DNA from: JAMWZF01 sp041628615
Lineage (GTDB): Bacteria > Pseudomonadota > Alphaproteobacteria > Rhodobacterales > Rhodobacteraceae
Length of the DNA: 17,830 nucleotides
NCBI GenBank assembly: GCA_041628615.1
Contig: JBFKOW010000061.1
Coordinates: 1-17,830 of the forward strand
Reading direction: 5' to 3'
Shown here in pieces: positions 7,342 to 14,966 of the stretch. The position numbers were made by a program, and so were the translations under genes. The notes beneath the pieces are model-generated. The model worked only from the letters and a program-made list of their open reading frames with translations. It was not told the DNA's origin and did no database searches. The number at the start of each line of letters is the position of its first letter. Positions within the stretch are counted from its first letter, which is position 1.

Positions 7342-7394
7342 TGCGCCGAGGGCGCGGCGCGCGCCACCACCCGCCAGAAGATCCGAGGTGACCC

Positions 7395-7958
7395 ATGTCC
7401 GACGATTTCATGCTCGACACCGATGACCTGACCCGCCGGATGGAGGGCGCCATCGCCAATCTCCGGACCGAGTTCGCCTCGCTGCGGACCGGCCGCGCCT
7501 CGGCCGCGATGCTCGAGCCGGTGCAGGTCGAGGCCTACGGCCAGATGACCCCGATCAACCAGGTCGGCACCGTGAACGTGCCCGAACCGCGGATGGTCAC
7601 CATCAACGTCTGGGACAAGAGCCTTGTCGGCGCGGTGGAAAAGGCGATCCGGAACAGCGGCCTCGGGATCAACCCGCAGCTCAACGGCACCATCATCATG
7701 CTGCCGATCCCGGAGCTGAACGAGGAGCGGCGGCGCGAGTTGTCGAAGGTGGCGGCGCAATACGCCGAGCACGCCCGCGTCGCGATCCGCAACGTGCGCC
7801 GGGACGGCATGGACCAGATCAAGAAGGGCAAGGCCGACGGCATGTCCGAGGACGACCAGAAGCTCTGGGAATCCGAGGTCCAGGAATTGACCGACGACTA
7901 CATCAAGAAGGTCGACGCCGCGCTGGAGCACAAGCAGGAAGAGATCATGCAGGTCTGA
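7395..7958 (+). CDS. frr: Ribosome recycling factor
   Basis: RRF works with EF-G and IF3 to split post-termination ribosomes in the cytoplasm. The 187-residue product matches the family length (about 185). It starts in the three-helix bundle with LRTGRASAAMLEPVQVEAYG and continues through the beta domain (residues about 30-105), including PEPRMVTINVWDK. The last helix contains a repeated-charge stretch typical of RRF. GAGGTGA (7385-7391) sits 3 nt before the ATG at 7395. The gene follows pyrH and precedes uppS after a 163-bp gap that carries a hairpin. It is essential in most bacteria. Confidence 0.97.
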   Translation: MSDDFMLDTDDLTRRMEGAIANLRTEFASLRTGRASAAMLEPVQVEAYGQMTPINQVGTVNVPEPRMVTINVWDKSLVGAVEKAIRNSGLGINPQLNGTIIMLPIPELNEERRRELSKVAAQYAEHARVAIRNVRRDGMDQIKKGKADGMSEDDQKLWESEVQELTDDYIKKVDAALEHKQEEIMQV

Positions 7959-7979
7959 CGGCCCGGACGGAGGGGCCGG

Positions 7980-8002
7980 CCGGGCGGCCGGATTCCGCCC
8001 GG
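7980..8002 (+). other. Perfect 8-bp hairpin after frr, possible attenuator or RNA-stabilising stem
   Basis: CCGGGCGG (7980-7987) and CCGCCCGG (7995-8002) pair perfectly around a 7-nt loop, 21 nt after the frr stop. No U-tract follows, so it is not a canonical intrinsic terminator. It may reduce read-through or set an RNA end between frr and uppS. The rest of the 163-bp gap (to 8121) shows no clear promoter. Confidence 0.4.
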
Positions 8003-8121
8003 ACCTGCGGCTGCGCAACACCTGCGCGAGTGCCGGTCACGCCCGTTCTGGTCTTCTTCACCTGTTTCGGGCTAAGTGACCCGGGGGCAGGAACCGGCAG
8101 CGACCGGACGAAAGGTAAGGC

Positions 8122-8865
8122 ATGGCCAAGGACGTTTCCGACACCGACCCGCAAGGCGGCGCCGACTCCCCGAACCACGTGGCGATCATCATGGACGGCA
8201 ACGGCCGCTGGGCCACGATGCGCGGCAAGCCGCGGCTGTTCGGCCACCATGCCGGGGCGCGCCGGGTGCGCGAGATCGTCAAGGCCTGTCCCGGCCTCGG
8301 CATCCGCTACCTCACCGTCTTCGCCTTCTCGACCGAGAACTGGAAGCGGACCCAGACCGAGGTGGCCGGGCTGATGAAGCTGTTCCGCCGCTATATCGAG
8401 CGCGAGGCCAAGGAGCTTCTGGCGGCCGGGGTCCGGGTCCGGTTCATCGGCGACCGGGTCCGGCTGGAGGAGCGGCTGGTGCGGATGATGGACGAGCTGG
8501 AGTTGCTCACCTCGCGGAACGACAGGCTGCACCTGACCATCGCGATCAACTACGGCGGCCGCGACGAGGTGACCCGCGCCGCCAAGCGGCTGGCCTGCGA
8601 GATCGAGCAGGGCCGGCTGACCCACAAGGACGTGGACGCCGAAACCCTGTCGCGGTTCCTCGACACCCATGTCCTGCCCGACCCGGACCTGGTGATCCGG
8701 ACCAGCGGCGAGGCGCGGATCTCGAATTTCCTGCTCTGGCAGTCGGCCTATGCCGAATACGAGTTCATCGACACCCTCTGGCCGGACTTCACCGCCGAGG
8801 AATTCGGCCGCGTCGTGGGCCGGTTCACCAAGCGCGACCGGCGCTTCGGCGCCGTCCGGGCCTGA
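8122..8865 (+). CDS. uppS: Undecaprenyl diphosphate synthase, (2Z,6E)-FPP specific
   Basis: UppS extends farnesyl diphosphate with eight IPP units in cis to make the C55 carrier for peptidoglycan and O-antigen precursors; it is a soluble enzyme acting at the membrane. The 247-residue protein has the family N-terminal motif HVAIIMDGNGRWA (19-31), in which Asp25 is the catalytic metal-binding aspartate. It also has FAFSTENWKR and the C-terminal signature beginning DLVIRTSGEARISNFLLWQ. AAGGTAAGG precedes the ATG at 8122. The cdsA start follows the stop after 4 bp, so the two are co-transcribed. Substrate IPP comes from the pathway that includes Dxr, two genes downstream. Confidence 0.97.
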   Translation: MAKDVSDTDPQGGADSPNHVAIIMDGNGRWATMRGKPRLFGHHAGARRVREIVKACPGLGIRYLTVFAFSTENWKRTQTEVAGLMKLFRRYIEREAKELLAAGVRVRFIGDRVRLEERLVRMMDELELLTSRNDRLHLTIAINYGGRDEVTRAAKRLACEIEQGRLTHKDVDAETLSRFLDTHVLPDPDLVIRTSGEARISNFLLWQSAYAEYEFIDTLWPDFTAEEFGRVVGRFTKRDRRFGAVRA

Positions 8866-8869
8866 CGCC

Positions 8870-9673
8870 ATGGCGGCGCCCGCGCCGGAGAAGTGGAGCG
8901 ACCTGTCCGCCCGCATGACCTCGGGCGCGGCGATGGCCGTGGTCGGCATCGCCGCTATCGTCGCCGGCGGCATCTGGTTCCAGATGCTGGCGGTGTTCGT
9001 CACCGCGGTCATGGTCTGGGAATGCTGGGTGATGATCCGCGGCACCTCGCCCACCAGCGGGATGCTGGCGGCGGCGGCGGTGGCCTCGATCCAGTCCGGG
9101 CTGCTGGCGATGGGTCCTGGCGCGCCCGCCTTCCTCGCGCTGTTCCTGGTGGTGCCGGCGGTCGGCGCGGCGGTGCTGCCGCAGGCCCGGATCGCCTTCT
9201 TCGTCTATGCCCTCGCGATCCAGGTGGCCGGCTACGGGCTGGTCCATTTCCGCATCGATTTCGGGTTTCTCTGGCTGGTCTGGCTGGTGCTGGTGGTGAT
9301 CGCGAGCGACGTCGCCGGCTACTTCGCCGGCAAGACCTTCGGCGGCCCCAAGTTCTGGCCCGCGATCAGTCCCAAGAAGACCTGGAGCGGGACCGTCGCC
9401 GGCTGGGTCGGCGCGGCGCTGGTGGGCCTTGCCTTCACGCTGTTCACCGAGGCCGGATTCGTCGTGGTGCTGCTGTCGGTGCTCGCCGCCTTCGCCGGCC
9501 AGATGGGCGACATCGCCGAAAGCGCCTTCAAGCGGCGCCGCGGGGTCAAGGACTCCTCGTCCCTGATCCCGGGCCACGGCGGGCTGTTCGACCGCTTCGA
9601 CGCGCTGCTCGGGGCGTCGCTGTTCATGATCCTCGTGGCCGACCTGTTCAACGTCCCGGGGGTGGCCTTTTGA
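8870..9673 (+). CDS. cdsA: Phosphatidate cytidylyltransferase (CDP-diglyceride synthase)
   Basis: CdsA makes CDP-diacylglycerol from phosphatidate and CTP, the branch point of phospholipid synthesis, in the inner membrane. The 267-residue protein is a multi-helix membrane protein that ends with the family signature from SAFKRRRGVKDSSSLIPGHG to GLFDRFDA, near residues 217-245, including the Lys-Asp and HGG-x-x-DR-x-D residues. The frame is open further upstream, but ATG 8870, 4 bp after uppS, gives a sensible N-terminus (MAAPAPEKWSDLSARM) leading into the first helix. The upstream Shine-Dalgarno is weak, suggesting translational coupling to uppS. The stop overlaps the dxr start. Confidence 0.95.
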   Translation: MAAPAPEKWSDLSARMTSGAAMAVVGIAAIVAGGIWFQMLAVFVTAVMVWECWVMIRGTSPTSGMLAAAAVASIQSGLLAMGPGAPAFLALFLVVPAVGAAVLPQARIAFFVYALAIQVAGYGLVHFRIDFGFLWLVWLVLVVIASDVAGYFAGKTFGGPKFWPAISPKKTWSGTVAGWVGAALVGLAFTLFTEAGFVVVLLSVLAAFAGQMGDIAESAFKRRRGVKDSSSLIPGHGGLFDRFDALLGASLFMILVADLFNVPGVAF

Positions 9674-10839
9674 GGCGGGTGACGATTCTCGGGGCCACCG
9701 GCTCGATCGGCCAGAACACCATCGACCTGCTCCGGAGGGACCCTTCGGCCTACCGCGTCGTGGCCCTGACCGGAGGCCGCAACATCGCGCAATTGGCCCG
9801 CGATGCCAGGGACTTGAAGGCCGAAGTTGCGGTGACCTGCCACGCTGGCCTGCTGGACGACCTGCGCAGCGCGCTGGCCGGCTCCGGGGTCGAGGCGGCG
9901 GCCGGTCCGGAGGCGCTGGCCGAGGCGGCGGCGCGGCCCGCCGACTGGGTGATGTCGGCCATCGTCGGCGCCGCCGGACTGGCGCCGGGGCTCGCCGCGC
10001 TGGAACAGGGCACCACGCTGGCGCTCGCCAACAAGGAGACGCTGGTCTGCGGCGGTCCGCTGGTGCTGCGCACCGCGCGCGACCGCGGCGCCACCCTGCT
10101 GCCGGTGGACAGCGAGCATTCCGCGGTGTTCCAGGCCCTCGCCGGCGAGGACATCGCCACGGTGGAGCGGATCGTGATCACCGCCTCGGGCGGCGCGTTC
10201 CGCGACCACCCGATCGAGGCCCTGTCCAGCGTCACCGTGGCCGAGGCGTCGTCGCATCCGAACTGGGACATGGGCCAGCGGATCACCATCGACAGCGCGT
10301 CGATGTTCAACAAGGCTCTGGAACTCATTGAGACAAAAGAATATTTTGGCGTAGAGCCGGACCGGATCGAGACCGTGATCCATCCCGAGAGCCTGATCCA
10401 CGCGCTGGTGGGGTTCGCCGACGGGGCGCTGATGGCCCATCTTGGCCCGCCCGACATGCGCCACGCCATCGGCTACGCCCTGAACTGGCCCGCGCGGGCG
10501 CCGCTGCCGGTGGCCCGGCTCGACCTCGCGCAGATCGCCCAGCTCACCTTCCGCGCCCCCGACCCGGAGCGCTACCCGGCGCTGACGCTGGCGCGGGCGG
10601 TGATGGCGGCGGGCGGGCTGACCGGCGCTGCGTTCAACGCCGCCAAGGAGATCGCGCTTGACGGCTTCATCGCCGGGCGGCTGCGGTTCACCGACATGGC
10701 GCCGGTTGTGGAGCGGGTGCTCGACACGATGTCCGCCCGCGAGGGGCTGGAAAATGCCACCTTCACCTTAGATAACATCCTGAGCATCGACGGCCTGGCC
10801 CGCCTGCGCGCGGCCGAGGTCATCGAAACGATCCGCTAA
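9670..10839 (+). CDS. dxr: 1-deoxy-D-xylulose 5-phosphate reductoisomerase
   Basis: Dxr converts DXP to MEP with NADPH, the first committed step of the MEP isoprenoid pathway in the cytoplasm. From the TTG at 9670 the protein is 389 residues, normal for the family. GATGSIG (8-14) is the NADPH-binding loop. VDSEHSA carries the metal ligands Asp147 and Glu149. NKALELIE supplies Asn214, Lys215 and Glu218, corresponding to E. coli Asn227, Lys228 and Glu231. The TTG start overlaps the cdsA stop (TTGA), is preceded by GGGGGTGG, and gives the usual MRRV-TILGATGSIG beginning. GTG at 9679 is the alternative. Codons for residues around 218-229 are strikingly AT-rich compared with the rest. The gene is followed by rseP after 25 bp. 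Confidence 0.95.
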   Translation: MRRVTILGATGSIGQNTIDLLRRDPSAYRVVALTGGRNIAQLARDARDLKAEVAVTCHAGLLDDLRSALAGSGVEAAAGPEALAEAAARPADWVMSAIVGAAGLAPGLAALEQGTTLALANKETLVCGGPLVLRTARDRGATLLPVDSEHSAVFQALAGEDIATVERIVITASGGAFRDHPIEALSSVTVAEASSHPNWDMGQRITIDSASMFNKALELIETKEYFGVEPDRIETVIHPESLIHALVGFADGALMAHLGPPDMRHAIGYALNWPARAPLPVARLDLAQIAQLTFRAPDPERYPALTLARAVMAAGGLTGAAFNAAKEIALDGFIAGRLRFTDMAPVVERVLDTMSAREGLENATFTLDNILSIDGLARLRAAEVIETIR

Positions 10840-10864
10840 GCAGGCAACAGGGCCGCACCTCCCC

Positions 10865-12187
10865 ATGGAAAACCTCCTGCCGCAGTTCGGCGGCACCGCC
10901 TTCACCGTCCTCGCCTTCATCGTCGCGCTGTCGATCATCGTCGCGGTGCACGAATACGGCCATTACATCGTCGGGCGCTGGTCGGGGATCGACGCCGACG
11001 TGTTCTCGATCGGGTTCGGGCCGGTGATCTTCTCGCGGACCGACAGGCGCGGCACCCGCTGGCAGGTCGCGGCCTTCCCGCTGGGCGGCTACGTGCGGTT
11101 CCGGGGCGACGCCGACGCCGCCTCGATGGGCCGCAGCGCCGAGGTGGCGCCGGCGCGCAACACGATGATGGGCGCGCCGCTCTGGGCCCGGTCGGCCACG
11201 GTGTTCGCCGGGCCGCTGTTCAATTTCCTGATGTCCTTCGTGATCTTCGCGGCGCTGATCGGCCTGCGCGGGCAGGTGGCCGAGCCGATGACCATCGCCG
11301 AGGTGCCGGAGCTGCCGGCTGCCTACGTCGTCGAACTTGAGCCGGGCGACGAGGTGCTGGCGATCGACGGCGCGCGCTTCGACAACCTCGAGGAACTGGG
11401 CGCGGTGATCGACGACCTGCCGTGGCAGCGCAGTCTCACCTACACCGTGCTGCGCGACGGGCGCGAACGCGAGGTGAGCGGCCCCTATCCCTACCTGCCG
11501 CTGGCCGCCGGGATCGTGCCCCGGTCGGCGTCCGACGATGCCGGGATGCGGGTCGGTGACCTGATCCTGAGCGCCGGCGGGCAGGAGATCGCCGCCTTCG
11601 ACCAGCTGGTCGAGATCGTCACCGGGTCGGGCGGGCAGCCCATCGGGATGCAGGTCTGGCGCGACGGCGAGGTGATCGAGGTGACGCTGACGCCGCGCCG
11701 GTCGGACGAGCCGCAGGCCGAGGGCGGTTACGAGACCTTCTACCGGATCGGCATCCAGGGCGGGTTCCTCTACGACCTGCAGACCGAGCCGGTGGGGCTG
11801 GGCACCATGCTGCTCAACGGCGCGGCGCAGGTCTGGACGATCATCTCGTCCTCGCTGTCGGGGCTCTACCACATGCTCACCGGGGCGATCTCGACCTGCA
11901 ACCTCAGCGGCCCGGTGGGCATCGCCGAGGCCTCGGCCTCGATGGCGTCGCAGGGCACCACCTCGTTCATATGGTTCATCGCCGTGCTCTCGACCGCCGT
12001 CGGCCTGCTGAACCTGTTCCCGATTCCCGTGCTGGATGGCGGCCACCTCGTGTTCCACGCCTACGAGGCGGTGACCGGGACGCCGCCGGGGGACAACGCG
12101 CTGCGGCTGCTGATGGCCGTGGGCCTGTCGCTCGTGCTGACGCTGATGCTGTTCGGGCTCGCCAACGACCTGCTGCTCTGCCCCTGA
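10865..12187 (+). CDS. rseP: RseP-type site-2 intramembrane metalloprotease
   Basis: RseP (M50B family) cuts membrane-spanning substrates such as anti-sigma factors after a first periplasmic cleavage, and removes remnant signal peptides. The 440-residue protein has the zinc motif HEYGH (29-33) in the first membrane helix. LDGGH (390-394) follows NLFPIPV (383-389) in a later helix and supplies the third zinc ligand. GPLFNFLMS marks the second helix. Two PDZ-like regions lie between: about 155-185 (LEPGDEVLAIDG) and about 210-290 (MRVGDLILSAGGQEI). It is 25 bp after dxr, with only a weak upstream AGGG. The position just before bamA is conserved in proteobacteria. A hairpin overlaps its stop codon. 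Whether it controls a RpoE-like response here is not shown. Confidence 0.95.
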   Translation: MENLLPQFGGTAFTVLAFIVALSIIVAVHEYGHYIVGRWSGIDADVFSIGFGPVIFSRTDRRGTRWQVAAFPLGGYVRFRGDADAASMGRSAEVAPARNTMMGAPLWARSATVFAGPLFNFLMSFVIFAALIGLRGQVAEPMTIAEVPELPAAYVVELEPGDEVLAIDGARFDNLEELGAVIDDLPWQRSLTYTVLRDGREREVSGPYPYLPLAAGIVPRSASDDAGMRVGDLILSAGGQEIAAFDQLVEIVTGSGGQPIGMQVWRDGEVIEVTLTPRRSDEPQAEGGYETFYRIGIQGGFLYDLQTEPVGLGTMLLNGAAQVWTIISSSLSGLYHMLTGAISTCNLSGPVGIAEASASMASQGTTSFIWFIAVLSTAVGLLNLFPIPVLDGGHLVFHAYEAVTGTPPGDNALRLLMAVGLSLVLTLMLFGLANDLLLCP

Positions 12188-12226
12188 GCCGGAGGGGCAG
12201 GGGCGGTCGCCGGCCAAGGCGCCGCC
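12178..12226 (+). terminator. Tandem hairpins at the end of rseP
   Basis: CTGCCCCT (12178-12185) and AGGGGCAG (12193-12200) form a perfect 8-bp stem that contains the first base of the rseP stop codon. Immediately after it, GGCGG-T-CGCC (12202-12211) pairs with GGCG-CCGCC (12218-12226) with one bulged T and a 6-nt loop. No U-run follows. The pair may act as a partial terminator or an RNA 3'-end protector, dividing the upstream genes from the bamA part of the cluster. Confidence 0.5.
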
Positions 12227-12351
12227 GCCCGAACCCGCAAATTGCCGGACCCGCGCCACGTTTCCGCCCCATTCCGCCCCTAGCTTCGATGTCGGAACGG
12301 CTCGATGGGGGCCGAACCGTCAACTGGTAAACGGCACACCGGAGACAGGTC

Positions 12352-12486
12352 ATGCAGACCCTCGCCCAAGGCTATCGCGGTTTCTCGCTGCTTCTCGATC
12401 TCAACTGGGATCGGCTGCTTTACGTCGCGACGCTGTCCGGGGCGCTCTGGGCCGGAGCCTATCTCGGCACGCTCGGCCTGAACTGA
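12352..12486 (+). CDS. 44-residue putative membrane microprotein
   Basis: A 45-codon frame starts at ATG 12352 and stops at TGA 12484-12486. GGAG (12341-12344) stands 7 nt before the ATG, one of the better ribosome-binding sites in the window. The product begins MQTLAQGYRGFSLLLDLNWD and then has one hydrophobic stretch, residues about 22-43, from LLYVATLSGALWAGAYLG to the C-terminus. This looks like a single membrane helix behind a short amphipathic N-terminal region with Asp16, Asp20 and Arg21. It lies alone between rseP and bamA, on their strand, with 164 bp before it and 137 bp after it. I do not recognise a named family and assign no function. Support comes from the RBS, the coherent membrane topology and the position; homologue conservation cannot be tested here. 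Confidence 0.68.
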   Translation: MQTLAQGYRGFSLLLDLNWDRLLYVATLSGALWAGAYLGTLGLN

Positions 12487-12558
12487 CGCCGCGCCGCCAC
12501 ATCCCCTGACGCCGCATGACCGGCCGCCGCGCAGCCCGCGCCGCGGCCCGGTGACGTT

Positions 12559-12588
12559 TTGACATCCCCGCCGATCCTCCGTAAGGAT
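12559..12588 (+). promoter_or_regulatory. Candidate bamA promoter with small inverted repeat
   Basis: TTGACA (12559-12564), a perfect -35 consensus, is followed after 17 nt by TAAGGA (12582-12587), a weak -10. An inverted repeat, ATCCT-CCGTA-AGGAT (12574-12588), covers the -10 region and could be an operator. The -10 lies about 36 nt before the bamA ATG. This would let bamA and the downstream lipid A genes be expressed independently of the upstream cluster. Confidence 0.55.
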
Positions 12589-12623
12589 TTGGGCATCCGA
12601 GGGACGTCCTGACAGGCCAGAAC

Positions 12624-14966
12624 ATGACGAGCAGAAACACGGGCCGATCCGGCCGCCGGTCCACTTCCCGTTTCGCCGGGATCGTCGCGATTCTGGCCGG
12701 GTGCCTGATCCTGCTCACCGCCGCGCTGCCGGCGCCTTCCGAGGCCCAGACCTTCCGCTTCGGCTCGGTGCGGATCGACGGCAACGTCCGGATCGAGGAC
12801 GGCACCATCCTGACGCTGGCCGGGATCGAGCGGGGCCAGACCCTCAGTGCCGGCGAACTCAACGACGCGGCGCAGCGGATCCGCGCCTCGGGCCTGTTCG
12901 AGAGCGTCGACGTGGCGCCGCGCGGCGGCACCCTCGTCATCACCGTGGTCGAGTTCCCGACGATCAACCGGATCAGCTTCGAGGGCAACCGCCGGCTGTC
13001 CAACGACGACCTCGCCACCGTGGTCCGCAGCCAGGAGCGGCGGGTCTTCTCGCCGCAGCAGGCCGAGCGCGACACCGCCGCGATCACCGAGGCCTACGCC
13101 CAGTCGGGCCGGGTCAACGCCACCGTGACCCCGCGCATCATCCGCCGCACCGAGAACCGGGTCGACCTGGTGTTCGAGATCTTTGAGGGCGGGGTGACCG
13201 AAGTGGAGCGGATCTCCTTCGTCGGCAACCGCAACTTCTCGGACGGGCGGCTGCGCCGGGTGCTCGAGACCAAGCAGGCCGGCCTGCTGCGCTTCGTGAT
13301 CCAGCGCGACACCTTCATCGCCGACCGGGTGGAGTTCGACAAGCAGGTGCTGACCGACTTCTACCGGTCCCGCGGCTACGTCGATTTCGTGGTCCAGAGC
13401 GTGGATGTCTCTCTGACCCGCGAGCGCGACGCCTACCTGATCACCTTCAATGTCCAGGAGGGCCAGCAATTCCGGCTCGGCGACGTGGTGGTGACCTCGG
13501 AACTGACCGACGTGGACCCGGCGGAATACCAGGCCGTGGTCCGTGCCCGCGCCGGCCAGGTCTATTCGCCGACCCTGCTCGAGACCGACATCTCGCGGCT
13601 GGAGGCGACCGCGCTGCGCCGCGGGGTCAACTTCATGCAGGTCGATCCCCGGATCACCCGCAACGACCGGGACCTGACGCTCGATGTCGAATATGCGCTG
13701 GTGCGCGGCCCGCGGATCTTCGTCGAGCGGATCGATATCGAGGGCAACAACACCACGCTGGACCGGGTGGTCCGCGACCAGTTCCGGGTGGTCGAGGGCG
13801 ATCCCTTCAACCCGCGGCAGATCCGCGAATCCGCCGAGCGCATCCGCGCCCTGGGCTACTTCACGAACGCCGACGTGCGCGCCCGCGAGGGCTCGGCCCC
13901 CGACCAGGTGGTGATCGACGTGGACGTCGAGGAGGCGCCCACCGGGTCGCTGTCCTTCGGCGCCAACTTCAACAACGATGTCGGCCTGTCGCTGTTCGCC
14001 AGCTTCCGAGAGCGCAACTTCCTCGGCCGGGGCCAGCAGCTCGCCGCGCAGATCTCCTCGGCCGAGAGCAACCGCATCCTCAGCTTCGATTTCACCGAAC
14101 CCAAGCTGCTGGGCCGCGACGTGGCTCTGGGGCTGGCCTTCGAGTACCGCACCACCGACAACGAGAACGCGATCTACGACACCGAGCGGTTCGAGTTCAA
14201 ACCCTCGCTCAGCTTCCCGGTCTCGGCCAATGCCCGGGTGCAGGTGTTCTACCGCTACGACTATGCCGATCTGTTCGACTATACCGGCACCGGCGAGATC
14301 GTCGGCGCCGAGGTCGCCGAGGGCGATGTCGCGACCAACTCGATCGGCTACCTCTACAGCTTCGACACCCGCCGCGACGGGATCAACCCGAACACCGCCT
14401 ATGTCCTGCGCTTCGGGCAGGAGTTCGGCTTCGGGGACGCCGATTTCATCCGCACCACCGCGCTGGCCGCCGCCGAGACCAAGGTCCTCAACGAGGAGGT
14501 CACCCTGCGCGCCACGATCGAGGGCGGGGTGCTGGATTACGGCGACGGGCTCAGCCGGGTCACCGACCGGTTCTTCCTCAATTCGCGGCTGATGCGCGGC
14601 TTCGCGGCCAGCGGGGTCGGCCCGCGCGAATGCGACGCAACCTGCACCGCGGTGGACGACGCGCTCGGTGGCAACAAGTACGCGGTCGCCCGGCTCGAGG
14701 CCGAGTTCCCCCTCGGCCTGCCCGAGGAATACGGCATCACCGGCGGCGCCTTCGTCGACTACGGGTCGGTCTGGGACGTCGGCCGGACCACCACCGGCGG
14801 CACCACGGTGCTGTACGACGACTACACGCCGCGCACCGTGGTCGGCGTGTCGGTGTTCTGGACGACCCCGATCGGGCCGCTGCGGTTCAACTTCACCGAG
14901 GCGCTGGACTCGCAGGAATTCGACGAGCCGAACAACTTCGACATCACGATCTCGACGAGTTTCTGA
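12624..14966 (+). CDS. bamA: Outer-membrane protein assembly factor BamA
   Basis: BamA is the core of the BAM complex that folds beta-barrel proteins into the outer membrane. The 780-residue protein starts with a signal peptide: a basic stretch, hydrophobic core 18-34 and likely cleavage after SEA (39-41). Five POTRA-type repeats follow (about 44-400), with recurrent motifs such as RISFEGNRRLSNDDL and RIDIEGNNTTLDRVV. The 16-strand barrel fills the rest. LMRGFAASGVG is the family's conserved RGF loop motif, here followed by two cysteines (RECDATC) that may form a disulfide in that loop. The chain ends in Phe, as outer-membrane barrels do. The Shine-Dalgarno is weak (AGG about 10 nt before ATG). 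It overlaps ompH by one base. Confidence 0.97.
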   Translation: MTSRNTGRSGRRSTSRFAGIVAILAGCLILLTAALPAPSEAQTFRFGSVRIDGNVRIEDGTILTLAGIERGQTLSAGELNDAAQRIRASGLFESVDVAPRGGTLVITVVEFPTINRISFEGNRRLSNDDLATVVRSQERRVFSPQQAERDTAAITEAYAQSGRVNATVTPRIIRRTENRVDLVFEIFEGGVTEVERISFVGNRNFSDGRLRRVLETKQAGLLRFVIQRDTFIADRVEFDKQVLTDFYRSRGYVDFVVQSVDVSLTRERDAYLITFNVQEGQQFRLGDVVVTSELTDVDPAEYQAVVRARAGQVYSPTLLETDISRLEATALRRGVNFMQVDPRITRNDRDLTLDVEYALVRGPRIFVERIDIEGNNTTLDRVVRDQFRVVEGDPFNPRQIRESAERIRALGYFTNADVRAREGSAPDQVVIDVDVEEAPTGSLSFGANFNNDVGLSLFASFRERNFLGRGQQLAAQISSAESNRILSFDFTEPKLLGRDVALGLAFEYRTTDNENAIYDTERFEFKPSLSFPVSANARVQVFYRYDYADLFDYTGTGEIVGAEVAEGDVATNSIGYLYSFDTRRDGINPNTAYVLRFGQEFGFGDADFIRTTALAAAETKVLNEEVTLRATIEGGVLDYGDGLSRVTDRFFLNSRLMRGFAASGVGPRECDATCTAVDDALGGNKYAVARLEAEFPLGLPEEYGITGGAFVDYGSVWDVGRTTTGGTTVLYDDYTPRTVVGVSVFWTTPIGPLRFNFTEALDSQEFDEPNNFDITISTSF

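Noticed and set aside
7290..7394. Intrinsic terminator after pyrH
   Set aside because: Only the short palindrome CCGGCGCCGG (7301-7310) is present, with no adequate loop or U-tract.
6456..9054. Minus-strand open frames opposite pyrH, frr and uppS
   Set aside because: These genes are certain on the plus strand; the antisense frames have low-complexity composition and no signals.
8893..9669. Upstream extension of the dxr frame through cdsA, suggesting a fusion protein
   Set aside because: The region before 9670 is Arg/Gly-rich shadow of cdsA, and a normal Dxr N-terminus with an RBS begins at 9670.
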